DNA of 64,000 bases from Sipunculus nudus (GCA_026874595.1 CM049316.1:27203339-27267338), one strand, 5' to 3'. Counted from the first letter of the stretch, positions 35,695 to 47,562 are shown. Notes: a model not told the origin generated them from the sequence alone. Numbers and translations: made by a program.

Positions 35695-36016
35695 CATTAT
35701 GTTTCTCTTCCAGCTGCTCCAAAAGGATGTTTTCATTGGACGGAGCACAGCAACACATCGGTAAGATGCCAATTGTATATGAGCCATAGCAGAAGGAACA
35801 ATCCCAAAGCTGTGAAGAATCATAAAAATCGCCCATCCAGATGGTACTGTCCATTTCTATAGAACATCTTATAACGGTTGATATGGGCAGCTAAGCTTGC
35901 TAAACATGAAATGTCTGACGTCGATATTGCCAAAAGAAGTACGGCTACCTTGTCTTTTCCGAGTGCCTTTAGAAAGCTCTCACATATGCACATAATCTTG
36001 GTCACAATACCGATGT
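35695..36016 (-). pseudogene. GPCR pseudogene copy 2, exon for TM2-TM3
   Basis: Paralogue of 2235-2556 with the same 322-nt length, acceptor position and GT donor (aatg|gtaata). It is better preserved: IVTKIMCICESF, then KDKVAVLLLAISTSD (TM2, with the conserved SD), then after a one-base frame change AIFMILHSFG (TM3), then LASYRCVAVLRPMKTSF (DRY-equivalent SYR and second loop). The single frameshift in the first extracellular loop and the wrecked downstream exon make it a pseudogene. It ends in phase 0. Confidence 0.75.
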
Positions 36017-36779
36017 CTTAATTAAATCGACAATTGTTATGGCATTGCATTAGGTGGTATTTAATCAGGAATATCACCGAAATGGATCACCAGTAAGTAT
36101 TATTATCGAGGGAGCTGCATTTGATTTTGTTGTATAATATTTGTACATAGTGTCCTAATATAATATATATAAAATAATATATCATGATCCACCCGTCTGC
36201 AAGTTTAACATTTCTATTCTGCAACATTACCTTACTTGTACCCTGTATTTGGAGCGTCTGTCTTTTCTTCAAAAGATATAGCATATACAAAAAAATAACA
36301 TAGTTGATTTCGTTTTTTTTGTCATTTTCCTCCCCCGTCCCAGCGTGGTCTCTATGTTTACCTAGTCTCATATGATATATTTAAGGTTGATCCAACGCTG
36401 GCTGTGCTCTCTGAAAACCAGTCAGATTTAGTTCCATTTGTGGAGTCGGTGCGGTTCCTTCCGTTGGACTACATTGTTTGTTTGATTTTTTAAAATAAAT
36501 CTTCCCCTGACTTTGAGAAAATTGTTCAACAGAGATATTTTAAAGAAGTTAATTAAGCCTCTATATCAATCGATAGGAAATTTGAGCGAGTTTGATATAA
36601 AATCAAGAAACTACTAAATAAGAAAAGAAGCAAAAAGGCCTAATACGGCTGAAATGAATTACCATACTATTCTTCCTAGACTTCTCTGACGGAGTCCTTT
36701 GCGCGCACAACGAAGACACCGAAGGCGGTCTTCCACATCCACATTTTCAACAGCTGATATGTACTTTCTTTCTTTTCTC

Positions 36780-36893
36780 GTAAATAAGGCATAAATATAC
36801 ATAATAAAGAGTAAAGGGCACAGCACTGAGCCCTGGGGAGTCCCAGCTTCAAGCGAAATCTCCTCAGATTTTGTACCTTTATGATACGGCTTG
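36780..36893 (-). pseudogene. LINE reverse transcriptase fragment
   Basis: A short minus-strand stretch reads SEEISLEAGTPQGSVLCPLL then FIMYIYAL, the GTPQGSVLSPLLF motif of jockey/I/CR1-type non-LTR reverse transcriptases. It sits exactly at the end of the homology between the two GPCR segments and next to the HEAT-repeat fragment, so it marks an insertion or rearrangement junction. Confidence 0.75.
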
Positions 36894-36896
36894 ATG

Positions 36897-37500
36897 GAAA
36901 TCACTGGAAACATGGATGAAGTGTTTACAGCACATGATCGTGGGATGAGGACCATCAGCCAGACAGAAACTGACAGCCATGCAGTGAGGGAAGCAGCATG
37001 TGCCTGCATAGCAGAACTGGGGGGCAAAGATTGAGAAAGATGTGGTTCGTCCCCATGTGGGGCGCTTGCTGGATGCTCTGCTGGTTTGCTTCAAGGATCA
37101 AAGTTGGCCTGTCAGAGATGCTTCCTGTGTGGCTTGTGGAAATTTCATTCAGTGCTTCCCTGTTGAGGCAAAGAGTTTTTTGGATGAATTATACCCGCTG
37201 TTCTATGGGAATCTTCAAGATAATATCCCATCAGTCAGACAGGGGGCAGCACTAGCATTGGCTAATGTGATCAAAGCATATGGCAAGGAAGCCAGCATTC
37301 TCATTCTTGCCAAAGCAAATAGAGAGTCTTAGGGGTGGGGAAAACAGTCTGAGAACACAGAAAAATACAGTTCCCTGGACAAGGGCCATGCTACTTATGG
37401 TGTAGTAAAACGCCTCAGAGACAATGACTTAGATCTGTATACAGATCGACAGATGTATTCATGCGGTTCACTAGCACCCAAAATGCACCGAGGGAGGAGA
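36897..37500 (+). pseudogene. Broken HEAT-repeat protein gene copy
   Basis: Three collinear pieces read as part of a HEAT/ARM-repeat protein. The first is 36897-37034 (MDEVFTAHDRGMRTI, AVREAACACIAELGGK, then TGA). A one-base shift leads to 37036-37332 (RPHVGRLLDALLVCFKD, WPVRDASCVACGNFI, NIPSVRQGAALALANVI, then TAG at 37330). The third, in the same frame, runs to about 37500 (EKYSSLDKGHATYGVVKRLR, MYSCGSLAPKM). The piece is contiguous with no intron, which fits a processed retrocopy or a captured fragment in a mobile element. The parent gene is not named here. GC content is higher than the surroundings. Confidence 0.7.
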
Positions 37501-37680
37501 GAATATTCCAGCGGACACAGACGTGTTTATGTCAGTTTGTTGGACCTGTCCGATTATCCAGTAATTTCAGGGATTCTACTCTTACTAACTCTATACAATT
37601 TAATGCTGCCTGCCTCCAGTTTACTTTCTGGATTGTTACAAGAGCTTTATCCGGCATATACATTTAAAAGGACTTAACGT

Positions 37681-37901
37681 TGTGACGGTGGTGGTATCCA
37701 GGTACTGTGCACATTGTTTATTTTACTGTGTGATTGTATTCTGTTGTTGTTGTTATACCGCTGTTATACTGTATAATTGTATTGATTTAATGTATTATAA
37801 TATTAGGGTTGTTTTAGGAATAAAGTATGGTTATTTGTTGACAAAAAAACACTGACTTCTTTATTCGTTCCCCGAGACATTTCACGCTGCCAAGTGTTAC
37901 A
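37681..37901 (+). mobile_element. LTR-like sequence (solo or 3' LTR)
   Basis: A 221-bp stretch starts TGTGAC and ends GTTACA (imperfect terminal inverted repeat, TG...CA), with AATAAA at 37819-37824 inside. A purine-rich aaaagga lies just upstream, as expected for a polypurine tract. No second LTR, primer-binding site or target duplication was found, so the call is tentative. Confidence 0.4.
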
Positions 37902-37904
37902 GAA

Positions 37905-40355
37905 TCTGATTTTTATTATCTCCATTGAAAGATTTGTGTTCATCACGCAAACGTGATCGGTTTATATTAGGTTCCGTAACATCAAATTGTATTGAATTCC
38001 TACTGGGTCTGTCCAGCGATCTGTTTGGTGGATTTGTATCATTTCTGTCTATACCTCACATATGCGTATGCTTACAAATAATACTGACTCAGTAAAGTCA
38101 TTACAACAACAAGAATTGGTACAAATGACTGTTATACTACAGTCAACGTATATTTTTTCAGGTATAATATTCTGTACCATGTTGTACCGCTTGTTAAGAC
38201 GGGCAGACAAGTGGTACTTTTGTACCTAACATGACCCATGAAGTCCAGGTTATTCGGTATTTCCCTTTTTGACTGTAAATCGAATCAAACGTCGTCTCTG
38301 TCATGGATCCTCAGTACCTGTGTTGTAACTCAGTATTATTCAAATTTTATATCGGTGACTTCTGTATAGCTGTTTCCCGTGAAGGGAGTGATTAAGCAAT
38401 GTATGTTGGAATGCTAGGAACTCAAGGTAGGTTTGTGCGATGTATTGTGACTACTAGGCCCATGGTTGAAGCCCCTACTGTCATACTTCAAAATTAAGCT
38501 TTGTTACATTTCAAGGAAACTTTTTTGTTTATATTCACCTGCGTATAATAACAAAATATTACTTACTCCTAATAGTAAAGTCCTGACCACAAAAACACCG
38601 ATGTTTAGTAAAACAATTCGTGTACTGATTGTATATTAACCTTTTGACAGTAGAGATATTGTATGAAATTAGAGGAGCAAGTGCATGTTACACTACAGTT
38701 ATTGCATTTTTTTTTCATGGAAAATATTCTGAGATTTTAAAATTATTTGAAACACACGTAGATTTTTACTTTATTACTAAAATGCTTATTTGTGCAACTA
38801 CAGAAGGCATAGATAAGACCATAACTCATCGCAAATGATTCTGTGATAATTGTGTTTGGGTATGTCATGAGTACATGTTAATGGATAAAGTTATGTGAAA
38901 TTTGATTGTTATTTTCTCATAAACAAGACCACTTGCGTTCATAGGAAAAATTCAAAACAGATACTGAATGATATATTGTTATGAGACATACCGTGGAAAT
39001 CATCTGCCTCAGGATTAAGGCCAGGAAAAATACTGAATTGACCAACCATACAAAACATAAAAAAATTTACCTGGTAACTTTGTTATCAGTTATATCCTTT
39101 TCTGTGCCTGGGTTTCTTATGTATTACGAATAATGCCTGACGCATAATATGATTCTTCCAGGTACGTTGAAAGCCAGATCATATTACAGCAATTTATTCG
39201 GAATCTCATAATCAAATTTGATCTCCTGATGAAAACTGAAACCTGGGCTTTGTGATAAGTTTCCATCTGGAATCTTTCCTTAAGACAGAGGTAACGTTGA
39301 AACATGAACACGTGTATATCTTGACTGAATTCCGAATAGGAGCTGGTAAACATTCAGGATGGCAGCCCTGTACTGCCAACAGAGAGCCGTATATTTACGC
39401 TGCTTCTCGTCAGTAAGTGACAAAAACTGTGTATAACAACAACAAATCTTCTGTATATATAATATTTAGACATTTTCTTAATGGGAGCTATATTAAAATT
39501 ATCTATATTAAAATTAGCTATATTAAAAGTTTCTTAAGTTACATACACAGTCTTGGGGAACCATTTTCCCCCAATATTCTCATTAACTACACCAGAGAGT
39601 TCACCGAGGTCATAACGACGAGCCACTCTCGCCGTCCGTCACGCGTAAAGCCGTCCTACCACCTACCTATTTTTCCCGCCAATTCTTTTGGCCGGCTGGA
39701 AAATCGGTAGGATCGATAGATGTGAGGGTGCTGCCGGTTGGATTAAAAAATCTGGTAGGAAAAAAATTGGCTGATTTACAACATACTATGCTTTCTTTTT
39801 ATCATTTCTGACGCCAATAACCATCCTGGGGACGAAATCAGAAGTGATCAAAATGACCAAACAAGTCTGGTGTTCTGCACGAAAACTCTGTCGGTATTCG
39901 GGTCGCATAAAAAAAAACTGGCTGGAGAAAAAATTGGTAGATGGGCGGGGGCTTAAGATAGGTTAGATACTGACAGAGCTTATGACAGAGTCTGTATTGT
40001 AAATCATCCCATTGTGTGTCACTTTATCCACGAGGGTTTCATTTCCGCGATTATTTTCCATCCGCAAAATGAAAACATCTATAGATTTAGTCTTGGTTAC
40101 AAGTGACACAACAGGCCAGTAACATATATACATACATTCATGGTCCCATATCTATGTAACAAGTATATACCAGTATGATCTAGTCCATTTCAGCCAGACA
40201 GCATTACCTGACGAGTGCAGCATCATGTTACACGTAACTACGTAGTAGTAAAATATCTGAAAATACTTGTCTCGTCTTCATTTTGTATAATTATAAAGCT
40301 CTGGTGAAATGCCATAGAGCACTCTAGTAGTTGTTGCTTGCAGAAAACCTGCAGA
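37905..40355. other. Intergenic, no gene recognised
   Basis: AT-rich sequence. The stretch at about 39600-39950 is more GC-rich, with repeated ctaccacctacc/ggtag motifs facing each other and could be a decayed inverted-repeat element, but I could not define ends. Short frames elsewhere lack motifs. Confidence 0.45.
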
Positions 40356-40358
40356 TCC

Positions 40359-40360
<2 letters not shown>

Positions 40361-40409
<49 letters not shown>
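40361..40409. repeat. (AT)n microsatellite
   Basis: AT dinucleotide tract of about 24 units. Confidence 0.95.
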
Positions 40410-40413
<4 letters not shown>

Positions 40414-41010
40414 GAGGGGGATAGAATTTAAAGCTGTTCATGCAAAATAGGAATTAGAAATCCAAGAATGCAAGCCTCCGCCATGCGGGGGGTCCCTATT
40501 TAGGGATGGGATGGTCCTTAACCCGTGTTTGCATTATCTTATAAGCCTTATATTCTCAGCCACATAAGCTTTACCTTTTTATTCCTTGACGATGTTCTTG
40601 AAACCGTAAAAGATGCTAGAACCACACCAAAATCTAATCGATTCTTCTTTGGCACATTCTAGAAATGCACAAACAGGTTTAGGAGATTCCGTTCATGATT
40701 GCGCGTTATGTTGTAAACAAGATCACACACAAACACACACAGGCAAACATGCACACACGAACGCGAATGAACGCATAGCACTAAAAAATTCCCCTTAGGA
40801 TGAACCCAGTAATGAGGCCTAGTTAGGAATAAAACTGTTAGTTTGGTTCACATCGATTAGGAATCAAGATCCGTCTTCCAATTTTTAGATGAAAGGCTCC
40901 ACTTGTGAGCTGCACATTTTATTAATTTGGTTGAAACTGACGTTTCACATGTGTAAACCGATCGATTGACGTATATATAGAATTGTTGTCCGGTTTTCTG
41001 TGAACACACA

Positions 41011-41012
<2 letters not shown>

Positions 41013-41076
<64 letters not shown>

Positions 41077-41077
41077 G
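41013..41077. repeat. (GA)n-(CAGA)n compound microsatellite
   Basis: About 15 GA units followed by about eight GACA units. It gives rise to spurious Leu/Ser/Val frames on the minus strand. Confidence 0.95.
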
Positions 41078-41667
41078 CAAGTCGATCTGATATTCTAAAT
41101 CCAGCAACAGTAATACCAAAGGTAATACAGGATTTCCCCACTCAACCAATATAGTATGACCTTCTGGTCATCAAGGTCACATCAAAGGAGTCATCATAGA
41201 TATATATGATAGACAGACACATATTTTATTCTTAAGGGCTATATCAAAGTCAACTGAATGATGGATTTATAAGGCCGCAAATAACAATGTCCATCATTGC
41301 CTTTCGACCCAGTGATTAAATAGCATAATATCTAATGCACCGAGTCAGCGGCGGGTCCTATTCGTTTGTGTTTAGTGGTAAGATTTAATGGTTTAATTTT
41401 TCTTACGGAGAGTAAACTTTTAATCCAGAGATTAAAGGAATATTGATTTTAACAATAATGATACAATACGGTGTTTATACATTCCAATGTTAAAAGGAAA
41501 TGTGGTTACCCGAAACACCCAAATAAAAAAGTTGTAGCTTCAATCTTTTGCAACACTCAATTGTAACACGTCATAGTACAAGAAAGATTGCACAGGAACG
41601 CAGAAAATCCAGTTTATTCAAGAGGTAGATTGAAATTCTTGACTCTCGATGTTTTGATGTCGGCGTT

Positions 41668-41677
41668 TGTGTGTGTG

Positions 41678-41709
<32 letters not shown>
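41668..41709. repeat. (TG)n-(AT)n microsatellite
   Basis: A short GT tract followed by about 15 AT units. Confidence 0.9.
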
Positions 41710-43499
41710 CATTTTTTTGTTTATCGAAAAATTGCAGATATTCTTTTCCCCTAAGGATTTTTTTCTCGGTATTCATATGAAATTATGCAAATACACAGAA
41801 AAAGTCGTGATATCTGTAGCTCAATGGTAGAGTAGCCGTCCTGAAATCTTGCGGAAATTGTTACATTTCTGTATTTCCGGGTAATTTATTTTCTGTGAAC
41901 GCAACTTGCATATCTCTCTCTCAACACACACAGACTCGTTTTTAGCTCAGCTGACTGAAAGTCAGCTGAGCTATAGCGATCACTCTTTGTCCGTCGTCCA
42001 TCCGGCCCTCTGTCCGGCCGTCCGTTAACAGGGCACAGACAAAAAGCATAAGACCTAGAATCTTCTAACTCTACATCCAAAGAAGTCAATGGAAAATCTC
42101 ATTGGAAACCTGAAATTAAGTCTGTGTTACCAATATTCTTTGAGCTATGGGGCTCCGAAGTACCCCCTAGAATAATGAAAAATTTAATACAAAAGCTCAA
42201 GTATCTGAAGAATTAATGCATTGATCCCCATGATTCTTTGCATGAATATTGATCATGGAGCGTTTCATTAGTTTCTGCAGACTGGTGGCGCCACCTATAT
42301 TCTTTCGTCTTGTTACTCTAATTGCGAGACCTTAAAAGTTTCGGTCATCTGTTAACAGGGCACAGATTGTAACGACTTGACCTACAATCTTCTTTGTTGA
42401 AATGCAGGGAGGCCCATGAAATGTCTTCTTGGAAACCTAAAATTAGGTCTCTGTTACCCAAAACCTCAGAGCAATTGGGCTTCGAAGTGCTCCCAAAATA
42501 ACTGAAAATTTGATACAAAAGCTCAAGTATCTGAACAATTAATGCATTGATCACCATGATTCTTTGCATGGATATTGATCATGGTGTGTTTTATCATTTT
42601 CTGCAGACTGGGGGCGCCACCTATATTTTTTTCAATTTTTTACGATTTTTTTTCTCTATTTTTGAGACCTTAAAAGATGCGGTCATCTGTTAATAGTGCA
42701 CAAATCGTAACGATCGGACCTATAATCTTCTCTCTTGACATGCAGGGAGGCCCATGAAATGTCTTCTTGGAAACCTAAAATAAGGTCTCTGTTACCCAAA
42801 TCCTCTGAGCTATCGGGCTTCAAAGTACTCCCTAGAATAATTGAAAATTTGATACAAAAACTCAAGTATCTGAACAACTAATGCATTGATCACCATGATT
42901 CTGTGCATATATATTCATCATGGAGTGTTTCATCAGTTTTTGCAGCATTTTGTTGCCACCTGTATCTTTATCATCTGTTAATAGAGCACAAATCGTAACG
43001 ACTGGACCTAAAATCTTCTCTCTTGACGTGCAGGGAGGCCCTTGGAAACCTAAAATTAGGTCTCTGTTACCCATATCATCTGAGCTTTGGGGCTTGTAAG
43101 TACCCCCTCTGAATAATGAAAAGTTTGATACGAAAGCTTCAGTATATGAATAACAAATGCCATGATTCTTTGCCTAATTTGGGGTTTCATTAGTTCCTGC
43201 AAACTGGTGATGCCAACTGTATCTTTATGCCCCACCCCCCATCCCTTACAGGGGAGGCATATTGTTTTGAGTGCCATTGTCTGTCAATGTCATCTTCATT
43301 TGTAGGATATCCTGTGAGCACGATAACTTTTGAAGGGCTGCATATTTTCTTCTTAAACTTGAAACACTCAATTGTTCATACCAAAATCTTGGAGGAGTTA
43401 CACAACACAATAAGTTTTGAAGTATTTCACATTTTGTCCTCAAATTAGGTATGATCACCAATTGTTCCTACTAAAATCTCGGAGGAGTTCGAAAGCCGG

Positions 43500-43526
43500 T
43501 GACCTTGACCATCATCTTCAAGGTCA
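43500..43526. promoter_or_regulatory. Facing TGACCTTGA / TCAAGGTCA pair
   Basis: TGACCTTGA at 43500-43508 and TCAAGGTCA at 43518-43526, inverted copies with starts 18 bp apart. TCAAGGTCA is the extended half-site bound by NR5A/ERR-type nuclear receptors. Part of the tandem unit; function not shown. Confidence 0.35.
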
Positions 43527-43785
43527 AATCTGCCGAAATGTAAAATTTTTTTTAACCCCATAACTTTTGAAGTATTTCACATTTTGTCCTCAAATTTTCT
43601 ACAACAATTGTTCCAACCAAAATCACGAATGAGTTTGAAAATTTGTGACCTTGACCTTCATGGTCAAATCTGCAGAAATGTGAAATTGTTGTGAACCCTA
43701 TTACTTTTGAAGTATTCCACATTTTGTCCTCAGGTTTGGTACACCCATTGTTCCTTCCAAATTCTCGGGTGATTTCGAAACCCAG

Positions 43786-43812
43786 TGACCTTGACGAGGA
43801 ACTTCAAGGTCA
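43786..43812. promoter_or_regulatory. Facing TGACCTTGA / TCAAGGTCA pair
   Basis: Same pair and same 18-bp spacing as at 43500, in the next intact unit. Confidence 0.35.
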
Positions 43813-43932
43813 AATCAGCGGATTTTTACCTATTGTGTTGTGAACACGATAACTTTTGAAGTATTTTACATTTTTACTCAAATTTGGTACACCAGTTGTT
43901 CCTAGTAATTTCTTGGAGAGTTCAAAAGCCGG

Positions 43933-43959
43933 TGACCTTGACCATCATCTTCAAGGTCA
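43933..43959. promoter_or_regulatory. Facing TGACCTTGA / TCAAGGTCA pair
   Basis: Third intact pair with identical spacing. Other units keep only one arm (for example 43646, 44085, 44246, 44506, 44780). Confidence 0.35.
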
Positions 43960-45459
43960 AATCTGCCGAAATGTAAAATTTTTTTTTAACCCCCATTACT
44001 TTTGAAGTATTTCACATTTTGTTCCAACTTTGGTACACCAATTGTTCCAACCAAAATCACGAGAGAGTTCAGTTAAAAAATCTGTGACCTTGACCTTCAA
44101 ATCACAAAAATTTCACATTTCTGCAGATGTGAACATGATAACTTTTGAAGTATTTCACATTTTGTCCTCAAATTTGGTACACCAATCAATTGTTCCTACA
44201 AAGCTCTCGGATGAATTTGAAACCTGGTGATCTTGACCAGGAACTTCAAGGTCAAATCAGCAGAAAGTTATTGTCTTGTGGATGAGATAACTTTTGAAGA
44301 ACTCATTGTTCTTAACAAAATTTCATCGGAGATGAAACCTGGTGACATTGACTTTTTTCTTCACGGTCAAATCTGTTGAAATGTAACATTTTTGTGAACC
44401 CCTTTAAGTTTGTAGTATTTCCAATTTTGTCCTCAAACAAAGTACACCAATTGTTTCTACCAAGTTCTCAGACGAGTTTAAACCTGGTGACCCTGATAAG
44501 GATCTTCAAGGTCAAATCAGCCGAATTTTAGTTATTGTCTTGTGGATGAGATAACTTTGAAGGGCTGCAAATTTTACTCCGAAATTTGAAACACTTATTG
44601 TTCCTACCAAATTCTTGAATGTGTTTGAAATTCTGTTACCTTGACCTTGATGTTCAAAGTCGAATTTATGCAATTCTAGGCTTACTGTTACCCAATAACT
44701 TAGGAAGTACTGAAGACTTTTTCTTCAAATTTGACACACTACTTCTTTCTGCCAAAATGTCATCAGAGTTTGAAATCGGTGACCTTGACCTTCCATGTCT
44801 AATTTGCTGAAATCTAGATTCATTGTTTTGAGATATTGCATATTTTACCCCTAATGTTTTGGGATGGCCCATAGGGGGAGACATAGAACAGTATTGCACT
44901 GCAGAGACAAAGCCATTCTAGTTTCAATTTTTTTTACACAAATTTTATGTCTTTTTTGAGAACTTCAAATGAAGCAGTTGTCCATTAACAGGGCATATAT
45001 CATGAGTGTTAGACCTAGAATCTTCTAACTTGAAATCCTTTGAGTTCCATGGAAAATATCCATGGAAACTTGAAACTAGGTCATGGTTAACTATATTTTG
45101 CAAATTAGGGGAGAAAACATGATTTTTAAGCACCACCTGATTCAGATGGGGCACAAATTTAATCCTTTTGGCCTAAAATCCTCATACATGACATTCAGGG
45201 AGGTCCCTAAAAATCTCCTTGGAAACCTGGAATGTCACTCCATTTTCTGCAAGCTGTGTAAAAGAACTTGATTTTTACACTTAATTAGTGTGGTAGGCAC
45301 AAATGGTAGCAGCTGCTTGTAGAATAAGGTCACTGTAACCTATATCTAAAGGCTATTGGCAAAATGCATCATTTTGAGCACTCTGGGAGTCTTTTGCCCA
45401 TTTTTCAAGGCTCCTTGAATTCAGCTGAGCGTCATAGCCCATGGGCCACTTGTTATATG

Positions 45460-45915
45460 TTTATTTCAAGCGATCTTGAATATCTATTCATTCACAAATT
45501 ATATGGATGATTTAAAAAAAAATATTGGGAAGCAAGGGAGAAAACTAAGACAGTAAGAAGAAACTGAACCAGAACAGGCAGTCTAAGAAAGATAGATGCG
45601 ATCGAGTATGTTCTTTTGTTCATTTGTAATTATATAATGTCCATCAGTATCATATAACAGGAGAAAGTATATATTATTACTTTTTAGATATTCTAGAAAT
45701 GCATTTTTCTCTAGTCAATGTGTATGCATAATATACATATATGCATATACGTATATTATATTGATGGATAATATAATAAATTTTAGAATAATAAAGCACT
45801 AACTGTAATCAATAGCTATGATATGTATTTACCATGTGTCCCTAATTATCGGGTGCCATGTCCTGATGTTGCATTGGTTATTTCTCCGTTCTTAATACAG
45901 GTGTATGCACTTTTC
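45460..45915. other. Upstream flank of lectin gene 1
   Basis: AT-rich, non-coding. It contains the acceptor for the 45919 exon at its end and presumably belongs to an intron. No promoter features seen. Confidence 0.4.
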
Positions 45916-45918
45916 CAG

Positions 45919-46455
45919 GGATCTCCAGAGGTGTCTTGACGGCCGATCGGTATCCTCTGATGATCTGCCTGGTTTGAACATTGGTTGGAACAGACGGCCT
46001 GCTCGGCATGTGGACAAGGAGAGCCAAATTTCAGTTGATGAGATATATCCTGAAGATAAAGACTTAATACCGTCCCTTGAAACACTGACAGTAGGAACAC
46101 TAATAAAGGATCCATCACTGAACCCTTCTCCCTCCAAACCACCCAAAACCCAACCAAAGAGTGAAACATCTGGCACGGCCTACGGGAAATATCCAAGCAA
46201 GAAAAAGAATGAAGTTCTTCCCTTGGCCGTTGAAGGCGCGGTGAGCAAAGCTTGTGCCTCTGCGAGGAAGTATTTTTCTGATCCATAATTCCTGGTCTAA
46301 TAAAGTCCTTGACGTGGAGGAGGATGATGTCAAGTCCGGAGCTACTCTGATCATCTACAGGAAGAAGGATCCCTTATACAGCAACCAGTTGTGGTACATG
46401 GATGAGAATGGCTACATCGTATCCAAACTCAATGGTTTCTGCATCGACACAGCGG
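45919..46455 (+). pseudogene. Beta-trefoil (ricin-type lectin) gene 1, exon with N-half
   Basis: The exon starts after a clear acceptor (cacttttccag) and ends at a donor (agcgg|gtaatg) in phase 1. The first 115 codons are a low-complexity, charged, Pro/Lys-rich linker (SLNPSPSKPPKTQPK) with no domain. The second part is the first half of a ricin-type beta-trefoil carbohydrate-binding domain: FLIHNSWSNKVLDVEEDD, then LIIYRKKD, then the QxW-type motif NQLWYMDENGYI, then SKLNGFCIDTA. The two parts are in different frames, joined by a shift in a T-rich tract near 46267-46272, so the copy is broken or misassembled there. The domain is a sugar-binding module common in animal lectins; no enzymatic toxin chain is present. 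It is completed by the exon at 50224-50417. Upstream exons were not identified. Confidence 0.65.
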
Positions 46456-47562
46456 GTAATGTAAATCAGTTACGGCATTAATAAACAAGGTTGTTCACTT
46501 TTAAATATTCATATTTGTTTATAAACCCCGATGTGTTTTCTAAAATTAATTCATGCTAAAATAATGAACACATTTTAACCACTAGGAGTGTGAACATGGT
46601 TAATCATAATAAATTAACAATTTCAGTATAATAAATTGACAATTTCAATATACAATTATAATTAGGGCCACATCTAGGCGTGTACCATATACTATAATAA
46701 TCAGGGGTTCTTGACCACCACGTTATTTTGTGTAATTATCATGAAACTTTTACTGAAAATTGATCACGTATGGAAGGAGGATGAGCACTATCGCATTTCA
46801 GACCCGTCTGAAGTGCAATATAACTGCCAGCCAACAACTTAGGAATTTCATTCGCTTGTTTCATGAGATAACCAAATTAATGTCTGAAAATTATTAATAC
46901 CAATTGACTGATATGCGCTGTCGAATTTTATACCCTTTAGAAATCTAGCGAATAGCGATCTTTGAATTCCTTTCGGCTATTCGTCTTAAGAACTGTTCTA
47001 ATCTTAGTAAATGATTCCAAAGATCAGCACCAATGAGAGGTTGTGAGCTGCTGACGTTTAGCCCTATCAGAAACCAGACATGTATGTCAGGCAGAGATCT
47101 TTGAATTCCTTTTGCGTGCATCATCTCCTGCATCGTTCAGTTATGAGGCGATGTGCGTTATCAGTTTTAAGGCCCATCGAAAATCTAATAATATCACCAG
47201 GCAGCGTACCAGGAAATCCTTTCATGTACATCATCTCAAGAAAAATTTGAATATTTGCCGTGAAAATTTTACTGATGATTGACACCTATGAGAGGATGTG
47301 ACGTGCTATTTCTAATATTACTTACAGAAAAATAATCTAAAAATCTTTCGCGTACCATATCTTTAATAACTGTTACTGCCGTTATCTAAAAAATGGCCTC
47401 TTTAAGATATTTTGATGGTACATTTTAGACCAATCAAACGTCAAATATGGCTTTTTTGAAGAACTCGGCATTGCGGGGTTCTAACTGTGAACCGTTAGGA
47501 ATCCAATCGTTTCTAGTTCAGTTATATGTTGCACATATATATTACTATAGGGGACTGTATCA

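Larger units (their letters stand above)
33370..36790. repeat. Segmental duplicate of 1-4.1 kb (GPCR pseudogene copy 2)
   Basis: Collinear with about 150-4030. Shared blocks include ttgtccctag-caatctag; the GPCR exons; gaatgctgtttct-tctaagcaat; the 322-bp exon; the RNVKL block; and the cttccacatccacattttc block. The copies differ by many substitutions, by (AT)n tracts present only in copy 1, and by the tandem-unit element C present only in copy 2. The duplication therefore predates those insertions. Confidence 0.75.
41941..45454 (+). mobile_element. Tandem-unit element B, three repeat domains, 3.5 kb
   Basis: It begins with a strong hairpin (AGCTCAGCTGACT gaa AGTCAGCTGAGCT), then ccgtcc-rich sequence. 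Domain 1 (to about 43200) has four units of about 280-340 bp (gttaacagggcacag..., caccatgattctttgcat). Domain 2 (about 43250-44850) has about ten units of about 148 bp, each with ttgttcctaccaaaat, gtgaccttgacc, ttcaaggtcaaatc and acttttgaagtatttcaca. Domain 3 (about 44950-45420) has about three units of the 155-bp type found in element A. It ends with AGCTGAGCGTCATAGCCC and then CACTTGTTA. No open frame of note. The pearl/Helentron-like affiliation is an inference from layout. Confidence 0.75.

Noticed and set aside
35713-35867. Plus-strand exon reading with an acceptor (cttccag) and about 50 open codons
   Set aside because: The minus strand of the same block encodes GPCR TM3 and loop 2 with matched splice phases in two paralogues, so the plus-strand reading is a shadow.
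39600-39950. GC-richer block with facing ctacc/ggtag repeats
   Set aside because: Looks like a decayed inverted-repeat element, but ends and target duplication could not be defined.
41808-41850. tRNA-like D-arm (TAGCTCAATGGTAGAG)
   Set aside because: Matches box A well, but no box B, acceptor stem or cloverleaf can be drawn downstream; at most a fragment of a tRNA gene or SINE.
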